Positions 8,898-17,401 of a stretch of DNA of 64,000 nucleotides are shown piece after piece (the stretch's first letter is position 1; the number at the start of each line of letters is the position of its first letter). The notes beneath the pieces were generated by a model that made no database searches, had not been told where the DNA came from, and worked only from the letters and a program-made list of their open reading frames with translations. The stretch covers positions 1 through 64,000 of the forward strand of contig NZ_LZMD01000086.1 in assembly GCF_001668575.1 (NCBI RefSeq). The letters are read 5' to 3'. This DNA comes from Mycobacterium sp. 1164985.4. Its GTDB lineage: Bacteria > Actinomycetota > Actinomycetes > Mycobacteriales > Mycobacteriaceae. The translations under genes and the position numbers were made by a program.

Positions 8898-9250
8898 AGA
8901 ATTTCGCGCACCGTGTCGATCGGGCGGGCCAAGCGGGTGCCCTTCGAGGTGACGACGAACGGACGCTCGATCAGGATCGGATTCGCGACCATCGCGTCGA
9001 GCAGTTCGTCGTCGGATGCATCCGCCAGCCCGAGCTCGCGGTACAGCGATTCCTTCTTGCGAACGGCGGCCCGCACCTCGATGCCGGCGTCGGCGATCAT
9101 CTTCTCCAGCTCGGCGCGTGTCGGCGGCGTCTTCAGGTACTGGACGATCTCGGGTTCGATCCCGTTCTCCCGCAACAGATCCAGTGTCTTACGCGAGGTC
9201 GAGCACTTGGGGTTGTGGTAGATGACGCCGTCGGTACTTGATTTTCCCAT
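8894..9250 (-). CDS. ArsC-family thioredoxin-fold protein (arsenate reductase-like)
   Basis: 118 residues of the glutaredoxin-type ArsC family: IYHNPKCSTSRKTLDLL carries the single active-site Cys with the family RKTL context, followed by VQYLKTPPTRAEL and the NPILIERPFV motif with the conserved Arg before the C-terminal segment. Plasmid ArsC enzymes reduce arsenate with glutathione/glutaredoxin, which mycobacteria lack, so the physiological thiol partner and substrate are uncertain. It is directly adjacent to prs (no gap) and overlaps lpqT, suggesting a single prs-arsC-lpqT message. There is no ars operon nearby. Confidence 0.88.
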   Translation of the reverse strand: MGKSSTDGVIYHNPKCSTSRKTLDLLRENGIEPEIVQYLKTPPTRAELEKMIADAGIEVRAAVRKKESLYRELGLADASDDELLDAMVANPILIERPFVVTSKGTRLARPIDTVREIL

Positions 9251-10231
9251 CTACGCTGACCCGTCGAAAAGGCTGGTGACGGAACCGTTGTCGAACACCG
9301 CGCGGATCGTGTTCGCCAACAGCGGCGCGATCGACAGCACGGTCAACTGCGGGAAGCGCTTGTCCTCGCCGATCGGCAGCGTGTTGGTGACGATCACCTC
9401 GCAGGCCCCCGAATCGGCGAGCCGTTCCCGAGCGGGATCGGAGAGCACGCCGTGCGTCGCCGCGATGATGACATCGCCCGCACCGTCCTGCTTGAGCAAT
9501 TTGACTGCGCCGGCGATGGTGCCGCCGGTGTCGATCATGTCGTCGGTCAGCACGCAGGTCTTGCCCCGCACGTCGCCGACGACACGGTTGGACACCACCT
9601 CGTTGGGCTTGAGCGGGTCGCGGGTCTTATGGATAAAGGCGAGGGGGACGCCTCCTAATGAGTCGGCCCACTTCTCGGCGACGCGGACCCGGCCGGAGTC
9701 CGGCGACACGACGACCATGTCGTGATCGGCGTAGTGCTCGGCGATGTACCCCGTGAGCAGCTTCTGCGCGCGCATGTGGTCAACCGGGCCATCGAAGAAG
9801 CCCTGGATCTGATCGGTGTGCAGGTCGACGGTGACGATCCGGTCCGCACCCGCCGTCTTGAGAAGGTCGGCGACCAGACGCGCCGAGATCGGTTCACGCC
9901 CGCGGTGCTTCTTGTCCTGCCGTGCGTACGGATAGAACGGCAGGATCGCGGTGATCCGCTTGGCGCTGCCGCGCTTGAGCGCGTCGAGCATGATCAGCTG
10001 TTCCATCAGGTGCTCGTTCAGCGGCGCCGGATGGCTCTGGAGCACGAACGCGTCGCAGCCGCGAACCGACTCGTCGAACCGGACGAAGATCTCGCCGTTG
10101 GCGAAGTCCCGCGCGGTCTGCGCCGTCACGGGTACGTCGAGTTCCTTGGCGACCTGCTCCGCGAGTTCGGGGTGCGCCCGACCCGAGAACAACATCAAGT
10201 TTTTGCGATTGTCGGTCCACTCGGTGCCCAC
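9251..10231 (-). CDS. prs: ribose-phosphate pyrophosphokinase
   Basis: 326 residues, normal length. It makes PRPP from ribose 5-phosphate and ATP for purine, pyrimidine, His and Trp synthesis and, in mycobacteria, for decaprenyl-phosphoribose and hence arabinan. FSGRAHPELAEQVAKEL near the N-terminus, YPYARQDKKHRGREP (ATP loop), VDLHTDQIQGFF (metal-binding His/Asp), the flexible loop after VSPDSGRVRVAEKW and the PRPP-binding VLTDDMIDTGGTI are all intact. It lies 100 bases downstream of glmU, as in other mycobacteria. Confidence 0.97.
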   Translation of the reverse strand: MGTEWTDNRKNLMLFSGRAHPELAEQVAKELDVPVTAQTARDFANGEIFVRFDESVRGCDAFVLQSHPAPLNEHLMEQLIMLDALKRGSAKRITAILPFYPYARQDKKHRGREPISARLVADLLKTAGADRIVTVDLHTDQIQGFFDGPVDHMRAQKLLTGYIAEHYADHDMVVVSPDSGRVRVAEKWADSLGGVPLAFIHKTRDPLKPNEVVSNRVVGDVRGKTCVLTDDMIDTGGTIAGAVKLLKQDGAGDVIIAATHGVLSDPARERLADSGACEVIVTNTLPIGEDKRFPQLTVLSIAPLLANTIRAVFDNGSVTSLFDGSA

Positions 10232-10331
10232 AGTGCGCCCTCAAGGTCGGGGATCGATACCGGCTAATCCTACGTAGGGTGACGCGCCGCCCGTGCCCGG
10301 GTGGCCAGATTGTGAACGGCCGGGGCCGCCG

Positions 10332-11816
10332 CTAATCCCCGTCCGCGTCCGCCTCGGGGCGTTCGCCCTCGTCGCGGCCGGTCGCCTGCTCCGCGGCGCG
10401 GGCCGATGCCGACCCCGGTCGTTTGCGTGCCACCCAACCTTCGATGTTGCGCTGCGGACCAGCCGAGATCGCGAGCGCGCCGGGCGGCACGTCGTCGCGC
10501 ACGACCGTCCCCGCGCCGGTGTAGGCCCCGTCGCCGATGGTGACCGGGGCGACGAACATCGTGTCCGACCCGGTGCGGACATGCGAGCCGATCTTGGTGC
10601 GGCTCTTGGTCTCGCCGTCGTAGTTGACGAAAACGCTCGATGCCCCGATGTTGCTGTGATCGCCGATGTCGGCGTCTCCGACGTAGGTCAGGTGCGGCAC
10701 CTTGGTGCCGGTGCCGATCGTCGCGTTCTTCGTCTCGACGAAGGCGCCCAGCTTGCCGTCGGCGCCCAGCACGGTGCCCGGCCGCAAGTAGGTGAACGGT
10801 CCGACCGTCGCGCCGTCACCGACCACTGAAGAACTGCCGTGCGTACGGCACACCGTCGCGCCGTCACCGACGGTCACGTCGGCCAGCGTGGTGTCGGGCC
10901 CGATCTCACAGCGGCCGCCGATGCGGGTGCCGTCGAGTAGCTGGGTGCCCGGTTTGACGACGGTGTCGCGGCCGATGGTCACGTCGACGTCGATCCAGGT
11001 GGTCGCGGGGTCGATGACCGTGACTCCGGCCCGCTGGTGGGCGTTGACGATGCGCCGGTTCAGCTCGGCGCCCAGCTCGGCCAGCTGCACGCGATCGTTG
11101 ACGCCGGCGACCAGCATCGAATCGTCCACGTGCTGGGACAGCACGACGTGCCCATCGGACCGCACGATCGAAATCACGTCGGTCAGGTACTGCTCCTGCT
11201 GGGCGTTGTCGGAGCTCAAACGGCTCAGGGCGGACCGCAGTACGGGTCCATCGAACGCGTACACGCCGGCATTGACCTCGGTGATGGCCCGCTGTTCGGG
11301 GGTGGCGTCGGCCTGCTCGACGATGCCGAGCAGCTCGCCGCCGTCGGAGCTCCGCAGTACGCGTCCGTACCCGGTCGGGTCGGGCAGCGCGGTCGTGAGC
11401 ACGGTCGCCGCGGCAGGCCGGGCGGTGTGCGTGCTGACCAGCTCGGCCAGTGTGTCGGCGTCCAGCAGGGGCACGTCCCCCGAGGTCACCACCACGGTCC
11501 CGGCGAAGTCGGCGGGAAGTGCCGTCAGGCCGCACTGAACGGCGTGCCCGGTGCCCAGCTGCTGTTCCTGCGTCGCCGTGTCGATGGGGCGGCCCAGCTC
11601 GGCGGCCAGTCGCTCCACCTCGGGGGTCACCTGGTCGCGGTCCTTGCCGACGACCACGACGACGTGCTGGGGCGCGGCCTTGGCGACGGCTCGCAGCGCG
11701 TGCGCGAGCATGGTGCGGCCCGCCAGCGTGTGCAGCACTTTCGGGGTGTCGGAGCGCATCCGGGTCCCCGCGCCGGCCGCCAGTACGACCACCGCGGTTT
11801 GGGTGGCTGCCGTCAT
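10332..11816 (-). CDS. glmU: bifunctional UDP-N-acetylglucosamine pyrophosphorylase/glucosamine-1-phosphate acetyltransferase
   Basis: 494 residues. The N-terminal uridyltransferase domain has LAAGAGTRMRSDTPKVLH and the substrate loops with GTGHAVQCGL and TSGDVPLLD. From about residue 250 the protein becomes a left-handed beta-helix of hexapeptide repeats that acetylates glucosamine-1-phosphate with acetyl-CoA, including GAFVETKNATIGTGTKVPHL with the catalytic His. The product UDP-GlcNAc feeds peptidoglycan and the arabinogalactan linker. The tail (ARAAEQATGRDEGERPEADADGD) is a low-complexity acidic extension typical of mycobacterial GlmU. Transcribed towards prs. Confidence 0.97.
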   Translation of the reverse strand: MTAATQTAVVVLAAGAGTRMRSDTPKVLHTLAGRTMLAHALRAVAKAAPQHVVVVVGKDRDQVTPEVERLAAELGRPIDTATQEQQLGTGHAVQCGLTALPADFAGTVVVTSGDVPLLDADTLAELVSTHTARPAAATVLTTALPDPTGYGRVLRSSDGGELLGIVEQADATPEQRAITEVNAGVYAFDGPVLRSALSRLSSDNAQQEQYLTDVISIVRSDGHVVLSQHVDDSMLVAGVNDRVQLAELGAELNRRIVNAHQRAGVTVIDPATTWIDVDVTIGRDTVVKPGTQLLDGTRIGGRCEIGPDTTLADVTVGDGATVCRTHGSSSVVGDGATVGPFTYLRPGTVLGADGKLGAFVETKNATIGTGTKVPHLTYVGDADIGDHSNIGASSVFVNYDGETKSRTKIGSHVRTGSDTMFVAPVTIGDGAYTGAGTVVRDDVPPGALAISAGPQRNIEGWVARKRPGSASARAAEQATGRDEGERPEADADGD

Positions 11817-11883
11817 CCGGTCTCCTGCCTATCGGATGTGCAATCTCCTACGCGACTCGCTGGTGGCGCGGTCTCGCACGCTG

Positions 11884-11955
11884 CTCCGTCGCCAGGACTC
11901 GAACCTGAACTATCTGAACCAAAATCAGAGGTGCTGCCGATTACACCACGACGGA
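11884..11955 (-). tRNA. tRNA-Gln (anticodon UUG)
   Basis: Read on the minus strand, 72 bases fold as a tRNA. The acceptor arm TCCGTCG pairs with CGACGGA. The anticodon stem TCTGA/TCAGA encloses the loop TTTTGGT, giving anticodon TTG (reads CAA). The T arm contains GGTTCGAGTCC. The discriminator base is G and the 3' CCA is not encoded. A tRNA-Gln in this gap between glmU and the TetR gene matches the mycobacterial layout. Confidence 0.95.
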
Positions 11956-12011
11956 TTGATCAACTCGTGATGCTAGTCCACCGGTGCTCTTCGCCATCTA
12001 ACCTGATAACC

Positions 12012-12659
12012 GTGGCAGCACTCGACAAGGAGGTCAAAGCACCGCGGGCGCGCATGACCGGCGCCGAGCGGCGCCACCAACTGATCGAGGTCGCGCGCAA
12101 GCTCTTCGCCGAGCGCGGCTACGAAGGCACCTCGATCGAGGAGATCGCGCAGCGCGCAAACGTCTCCAAACCCGTCGTCTACGAACACTTCGGCGGCAAA
12201 GAGGGCCTGTACGCGGTGGTCGTCGACCGCGAGATGTCGGCATTGCTCGACGGCATCACCTCGTCGCTGACCCGGATGACCAACAACCGCTCGAGGCTGC
12301 GCATCGAACGCGTCGCGCTCGCCCTGCTGACCTACGTCGACGAGCGCACCGACGGTTTCCGCATCCTGATCCGCGACTCCCCGGCGTCGATCACCTCCGG
12401 CAGCACCTATTCGACGCTGCTGAACGAGGCCGTCAACCAGGTGTCCTCGATCCTGGCCGGGGATTTCTCCCGCAGGGGACTGGACCCGGAGATGGCGCCG
12501 CTGTACGCGCAGGCGTTGGTCGGCTCGGTGTCGATGACCGCGCAGTGGTGGCTCGACGTGCGTGAGCCGAAAAAGGAGGTCGTCGCCGCGCATCTGGTCA
12601 ACCTGTGCTGGAACGGGCTGATGCATCTGGAGAACGATCCGCTGTTGCTCGACGAGTGA
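12012..12659 (+). CDS. TetR family transcriptional regulator (Rv1019-like)
   Basis: 215 residues from the GTG at 12012; an ATG at 12054 (MTGAERRHQL) is an alternative giving 201 residues, close to the M. tuberculosis Rv1019 length. The helix-turn-helix RKLFAERGYEGTSIEEIAQR and SKPVVYEHFGGKEGLYAVV are textbook TetR. The C-terminal domain (from about residue 75) ends in HLVNLCWNGLMHLENDPL. It lies directly upstream of mfd in the conserved block; the M. tuberculosis orthologue has been described as an autoregulator, and the co-oriented mfd and mazG are candidate targets. Confidence 0.92.
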   Translation: MAALDKEVKAPRARMTGAERRHQLIEVARKLFAERGYEGTSIEEIAQRANVSKPVVYEHFGGKEGLYAVVVDREMSALLDGITSSLTRMTNNRSRLRIERVALALLTYVDERTDGFRILIRDSPASITSGSTYSTLLNEAVNQVSSILAGDFSRRGLDPEMAPLYAQALVGSVSMTAQWWLDVREPKKEVVAAHLVNLCWNGLMHLENDPLLLDE

Positions 12660-12735
12660 CGCAGATCTCGTCATCGGATCCGGCAAACCCTCGTCGCGGC
12701 AAGCTTTTCGGCGCTTGCCTACGATGGAAGGCATC

Positions 12736-15700
12736 ATGACCGCATCGGGGACCCTGTCTGTCCCAACCCCGATCGCTGGGCTTGTCGAACTCGCGCTACG
12801 AGATCCCTCCCTGAACGAGATCTCGCGCCGTGCCGCCGACAAGCCCGCCGATCTCGCCATCATCGGCCCGGCCGCCGCCCGGGTCTTCGTCGCGTCTGCG
12901 ATCGCGCAGGCTTCACCATTGGTCGTCGTCACCGCGACCGGGCGGGAAGCCGACGATCTGACCGCCGAACTGCGCGGCGTGTTCGGCGACGCCGTTGCGA
13001 TGTTCCCCTCGTGGGAGACGCTGCCGCACGAACGGCTCTCTCCGGGTGTCGACACCGTTGGTGCGCGGCTCATGTTGTTGCGCAGGCTGACCCACCCCGA
13101 CGACACCCAGCTCGGGCCGCCGCTGCGGGTGGTGGTCACCACCGCGCGGTCGTTGCTGCAACCCATGGCGCCCGACGTGGCCGACGTCTTACCGGTGAGG
13201 CTGACAGCCGGTGCGGAGGCTGAGTTCGACTCGCTGATCGAACGGCTCGTCGAGCTCGCCTACACCCGCGTCGACATGGTCGGCAAGCGCGGCGAGTTCG
13301 CGGTGCGCGGCGGCATCCTCGACCTGTTCCCGCCGACCTACGAGCATCCGGTCCGCATCGAGTTCTGGGGCGACGAGGTCTCCGAGATGCGGATGTTCTC
13401 CGTCGCCGACCAGCGGTCGATCCCGGAGATCGGCGTCGACGCCGTGATCGCCGTGCCCTGCCGCGAGGTGCTGCTGACCGAGGACGTCCGTGCACGGGCC
13501 GTCGAACTCGCCCGCGAGCATCCCACGCAGGAGAACACGCTTCCCGGCAGCGTGCCCGACATGCTGGCCAAACTCTCCGAGGGGATCCCCGTCGACGGGA
13601 TGGAGGCGTTGCTTCCGCTGCTGCGCCCCACCGAGCTGGCGACGCTGTCGGAGTTGCTGCCCGCGGACATGCCGCTGCTGATCTGCGATCCGGAGAAGGT
13701 CCGCACCCGCGCCGCCGACCTGATCAAGACGGGCCGCGAGTTCCTGGAGGCGTCCTGGTCGGCTGCAGCGGTCGGTGGTGACGCCCCGATCGACCTCGAG
13801 GCGCTGGGTGCATCGGGTTTCGTCGAACTCGACGACGCCCGCGCCGCGGCCCGCGAGGGCGGGCATCCCTGGTGGACACTGAGCCAGCTGTCCGACGAAG
13901 CCGGTTTCGAGGTGGACATCCGGCCCGCCCCGTCGGCGCGCGGTTCACAAGCCAACATCGGTGAGATCTTCGCGATGCTGCGCGCCCACGTCGCGACCGG
14001 CGGTTGCGCCGCCGTCGTGACGCCCGGCGCCGGTACGGCGCAGCGCGTGGTCGAGCAGCTCGCCGAATCCGACGTTCCCGCAGGACTTTTGGAGTCCGGC
14101 GGCTCACTCAAGGATGGCGTCGTCGGCGTGCTCAAGGGCCCACTGCACGACGGTGTCGTGATTCCGGGCGCGAAGCTGGTGGTGATCACCGAGACCGACC
14201 TCACCGGCAACCGCGCGACCGCCACCGAAGGGAAACGCCTTGCGGCCAAGCGGCGCAACGTCGTTGACCCGCTGGCGCTCACCGCCGGTGATCTAGTAGT
14301 GCACGACCAACACGGCATCGGCCGGTTCGTCGAGATGACCGAACGCGTCGTCGGCGGCGCCCGCCGCGAGTACCTGGTGCTGGAATACGCGTCATCGAAA
14401 CGCGGCGGCGGCACCGACAAGCTCTACGTGCCGATGGACTCGCTGGACCAGCTCTCCCGCTACGTCGGTGGGGAGTCGCCGACGCTGTCGCGGCTGGGCG
14501 GCAGCGACTGGACCAACACAAAGACCAAGGCGCGCCGTGCAGTTCGCGAGATCGCGGCCGAACTGGTGTCGCTGTACGCCAAGCGGCAGGCCTCACCAGG
14601 TCATGCGTTCTCACCCGACAGCCCGTGGCAGGCCGAGATGGAGGACGCGTTCGGCTTCACCGAGACCGTCGACCAGCTGACCGCGATCACCGAGGTCAAG
14701 GCCGACATGGAAAAGCCCATTCCGATGGACCGGGTGATCTGCGGCGACGTGGGCTACGGCAAGACCGAGATCGCGGTGCGGGCGGCGTTCAAGGCGGTGC
14801 AGGACGGAAAGCAGGTCGCGGTCCTGGTGCCGACGACCCTGCTGGCCGACCAGCATCTTCAGACCTTCTCCGAGCGGATGGCGGGGTTCCCCGTCACCGT
14901 CAAGGGCCTGTCACGATTCACCGACCCGGCCGAGTCGCGCGCGGTGCTCGAGGGCATGAAGGACGGCAGCGTCGACATCGTGATAGGCACGCACCGCCTG
15001 CTGCAGACCGGTGTGACCTGGAAGGACCTCGGCCTGATCGTGGTCGACGAGGAACAGCGTTTCGGTGTCGAGCACAAGGAGCACATCAAGTCCTTGCGCA
15101 CCCACGTCGACGTGCTGACCATGAGCGCCACCCCGATTCCCCGCACGTTGGAGATGAGCCTCGCAGGCATCCGCGAGATGTCGACCATCCTCACGCCGCC
15201 CGAGGAGCGCTATCCGGTGCTGACCTACGTCGGGCCCCACGACGACAAACAGATCGCCGCCGCGCTGCGCCGCGAACTGCTGCGCGACGGGCAGGCGTTC
15301 TACATCCACAACCGGGTGCGGTCCATCGACCAAGCGGCCGCACGTGTTTCGGCGTTGGTGCCCGAGGCGCGCGTCGTTGTCGCGCACGGCCAGATGCCCG
15401 AGGAACAACTCGAGCGCACGGTCGAGGGGTTCTGGAATCGCGAATACGACATCCTGGTCTGCACGACGATCGTCGAGACCGGCTTGGACATCTCCAACGC
15501 CAACACGCTGATCGTCGAGCGCGCCGATACTTTCGGGCTGTCCCAGCTGCATCAGCTCAGGGGCCGGGTCGGCCGCAGCCGCGAACGCGGCTACGCGTAT
15601 TTCCTGTATCCGCCTGAGGTTCCGCTCACCGAGACCGCCTACGACCGGCTGGCCACCATCGCGCAGAACAACGAACTCGGCGCGGGCATGGCAGTGGCCA

Positions 15701-16371
15701 TGAAGGACTTGGAGATTCGCGGTGCAGGCAACGTGCTCGGTGCCGAACAATCCGGACACGTCGCGGGTGTCGGGTTCGACCTCTATGTGCGTCTGGTGGG
15801 TGAAGCCGTCGAGGCCTACCGCGCCGCCGCGGACGGGGAGACCGTTGCCGCACCGGAGGAACCGAAGGACGTCCGGATCGATCTGCCCGTCGACGCGCAC
15901 CTGCCGCCCGACTACATCGGCAGCGACCGGCTCCGCCTGGAGGGTTATCGAAGGTTGGCGGCGGCCCCGGATCAGGAGGCGGTGAACGCCGTCGTCGAGG
16001 AACTCGTCGACCGGTACGGTCCGCTACCCGAACCCGCTCGGCGCCTTGTCGCCGTCGCGCGTCTGCGGTTGCTGTTGAAGGCCTACGGCGTCACCGAGGT
16101 CAGCTCGGTGTCGGAGTCGACCGTGCGGCTCTCCCCGCTGCAGCTGATGGATTCGCAGCAGTTGCGGCTCAAGAGGATGTATCCGAGCGCCGGCTACCGG
16201 GCGACTACGTCGACGGTGCAGGTGCCGATTCCGCGCGCAGGTAACGGCATCGGCGCCCCGCGCGTCCGCGACCTCGAATTGGTGCAGATGGTCGCCGACC
16301 TGGTCCTGGCGTTGGACGGTAAACCGCAGGGCAGCGTCGACTTGATTTCGAGCCCGAATTCCGTCGGCTGA
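12736..16371 (+). CDS. mfd: transcription-repair coupling factor Mfd
   Basis: 1211 residues. It removes RNA polymerase stalled at DNA lesions and recruits UvrA. The UvrB-like N-terminal module (about residues 30-330) is followed by a RNA-polymerase-interacting CarD-like domain (GDLVVHDQHGIGRFVEMTE), the translocase with Walker A GDVGYGKTE, Walker B VVDEEQRFGVEHKEH, motif III MSATPIPRTLEMSLAGI and motif VI QLHQLRGRVGRSRERGYAY, and the TRCF C-terminal domain. ATG codons at 12724 and 12736 are both in frame; GGAAGG lies about 6 bases before the latter. Confidence 0.97.
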   Translation: MTASGTLSVPTPIAGLVELALRDPSLNEISRRAADKPADLAIIGPAAARVFVASAIAQASPLVVVTATGREADDLTAELRGVFGDAVAMFPSWETLPHERLSPGVDTVGARLMLLRRLTHPDDTQLGPPLRVVVTTARSLLQPMAPDVADVLPVRLTAGAEAEFDSLIERLVELAYTRVDMVGKRGEFAVRGGILDLFPPTYEHPVRIEFWGDEVSEMRMFSVADQRSIPEIGVDAVIAVPCREVLLTEDVRARAVELAREHPTQENTLPGSVPDMLAKLSEGIPVDGMEALLPLLRPTELATLSELLPADMPLLICDPEKVRTRAADLIKTGREFLEASWSAAAVGGDAPIDLEALGASGFVELDDARAAAREGGHPWWTLSQLSDEAGFEVDIRPAPSARGSQANIGEIFAMLRAHVATGGCAAVVTPGAGTAQRVVEQLAESDVPAGLLESGGSLKDGVVGVLKGPLHDGVVIPGAKLVVITETDLTGNRATATEGKRLAAKRRNVVDPLALTAGDLVVHDQHGIGRFVEMTERVVGGARREYLVLEYASSKRGGGTDKLYVPMDSLDQLSRYVGGESPTLSRLGGSDWTNTKTKARRAVREIAAELVSLYAKRQASPGHAFSPDSPWQAEMEDAFGFTETVDQLTAITEVKADMEKPIPMDRVICGDVGYGKTEIAVRAAFKAVQDGKQVAVLVPTTLLADQHLQTFSERMAGFPVTVKGLSRFTDPAESRAVLEGMKDGSVDIVIGTHRLLQTGVTWKDLGLIVVDEEQRFGVEHKEHIKSLRTHVDVLTMSATPIPRTLEMSLAGIREMSTILTPPEERYPVLTYVGPHDDKQIAAALRRELLRDGQAFYIHNRVRSIDQAAARVSALVPEARVVVAHGQMPEEQLERTVEGFWNREYDILVCTTIVETGLDISNANTLIVERADTFGLSQLHQLRGRVGRSRERGYAYFLYPPEVPLTETAYDRLATIAQNNELGAGMAVAMKDLEIRGAGNVLGAEQSGHVAGVGFDLYVRLVGEAVEAYRAAADGETVAAPEEPKDVRIDLPVDAHLPPDYIGSDRLRLEGYRRLAAAPDQEAVNAVVEELVDRYGPLPEPARRLVAVARLRLLLKAYGVTEVSSVSESTVRLSPLQLMDSQQLRLKRMYPSAGYRATTSTVQVPIPRAGNGIGAPRVRDLELVQMVADLVLALDGKPQGSVDLISSPNSVG

Positions 16372-16627
16372 TCGCCAGCTCAGGCGTGTTTTCGGACTGT
16401 CACACCCGGCCCGGAACCCAGAAGCGCTGTTAACGCCCTGTCACGCCGATCCGACAACACATCGGGGGGTCAAGGTGTTGCTTGCCCATGAACCGAGGGA
16501 GTCGTCCAAACCGAGGGCGTCGATCACCTACGACAGGTGGTTTGAGCAATTTCCTAAACCGAACATCACACGATGCCATCGAGGAATCGGTGCGTGTCGC
16601 GATGACGCAAGGCGAAGGAGTTTTCGA

Positions 16628-17233
16628 ATGGACTTCAAGAAACTGGCAGTAACCACCACGATGACCGGTGCACTCGGGCTCGGCGCGCTTGGCCTGGGCG
16701 CAGGGCTGGTACAGGCGCAACCGCACATCAACATCCCGCAGCCGCCTCCGGTTCCCGTTCCGAGCGTGAACGTTCCTGATGTGAACGTTCCTGCTGTGAA
16801 TGCTCCCGATGTGAACATTCCTGCTGTCAATGCTCCGAATGTGGACGTGCCGGCTGTGAATGTCCCTGATGTGGATGTCCCGAAGGTGAACGTTCCTGAT
16901 GTGGATGTCCCGAAGGTGAACGTTCCTGATGTGGATGTTCCGAAGGTGAATGTCCCTGATGTGGATGTTCCGAAGGTGAATGTCCCCGATGTGGACCTGG
17001 CCGACGTGCAGTTCCCTGAGGTGGACAACTACTTCAGGCTCCCGAACGGGCACATCCCGCCGGGGCAGCTGAAGAACTCGCCGTTCATCAACGGTGTCGC
17101 GAACCCGTTCTACGGAATTCCGCCCGGGCAGCTGAAGAAGCTTCCGGACGTGAAGGGGGTCGTCAACCCGTTCTTCGATGAGAAGCCGGGTCACTGGGTC
17201 CTCCCGGACGATCCGTTCGAGCCGGTGTCCTGA
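16628..17233 (+). CDS. secreted protein with tandem V-N/D-V-P repeats
   Basis: 201 residues. The N-terminus (MDFKKLAVTTTMTGALGLGAL ... AGLVQAQ) is a Sec signal peptide with predicted cleavage near residue 34. After a proline-rich linker (INIPQPPPVPVPS) come about 16 pentads of the form V-[ND]-x-P-x (roughly residues 46-127), the last part being four near-identical VNVPDVDVPK decapeptides. The C-terminal domain contains two related motifs, LPNGHIPPGQLKNSPF and GIPPGQLKKLPDVKG, each followed by NPF. A good GAAGGAG ribosome binding site precedes the ATG. No enzymatic motif is visible; a cell-envelope or extended spacer role is only a guess. It has no counterpart in the M. tuberculosis mfd-mazG gap. 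Confidence 0.85.
   Translation: MDFKKLAVTTTMTGALGLGALGLGAGLVQAQPHINIPQPPPVPVPSVNVPDVNVPAVNAPDVNIPAVNAPNVDVPAVNVPDVDVPKVNVPDVDVPKVNVPDVDVPKVNVPDVDVPKVNVPDVDLADVQFPEVDNYFRLPNGHIPPGQLKNSPFINGVANPFYGIPPGQLKKLPDVKGVVNPFFDEKPGHWVLPDDPFEPVS
16856..16975 (+). repeat. 30-bp in-frame tandem repeat, four copies
   Basis: Four consecutive 30-base units (16856-16885, 16886-16915, 16916-16945, 16946-16975) differ only at synonymous positions (for example AATGTC versus AACGTT) and each encodes VNVPDVDVPK. A fifth degenerate unit follows to 17005, and diverged 15-base half units precede it from about 16763. Near-identity at DNA level points to recent slippage or recombination. Confidence 0.95.
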
Positions 17234-17250
17234 GTACCAAGCCACGGACA

Positions 17251-17286
17251 CGATGGCCGTCCTGCCGCCAGGCAGGGCGGCCATCG
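17251..17286 (+). terminator. strong hairpin downstream of the repeat-protein gene
   Basis: CGATGGCCGTCCTGCC and GGCAGGGCGGCCATCG form a 16-bp stem (one G-T wobble) around a GCCA loop, 17 bases after the repeat-protein stop. No U tract follows, which is common for mycobacterial terminators. It separates this gene from mazG. Confidence 0.75.
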
Positions 17287-17401
17287 CCGGTCCGGGGGCG
17301 CGTGCAGCGCCTGGCAGGGTTCGCCGACTTCGGCGTCCGACGAGGTGTTGGTATAACCGAGTTCAGCGGATCCATCAAAACGCGTGAGGGGGTGTGACCC
17401 G

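Noticed and set aside
11037..12011. Upstream in-frame extension of the TetR gene across glmU and the tRNA
   Set aside because: It would run through glmU antisense and the tRNA-Gln gene; the family N-terminus begins near 12012-12054.
16856..16975. Possible CRISPR array
   Set aside because: The 30-base units have no spacers, are in frame and code for a decapeptide repeat.
16430..17284. 284-codon minus-strand frame with HIRDIHLRN-like repeats
   Set aside because: The repeats are the antisense of the 30-bp units in the secreted protein; the plus strand has the signal peptide and Shine-Dalgarno.
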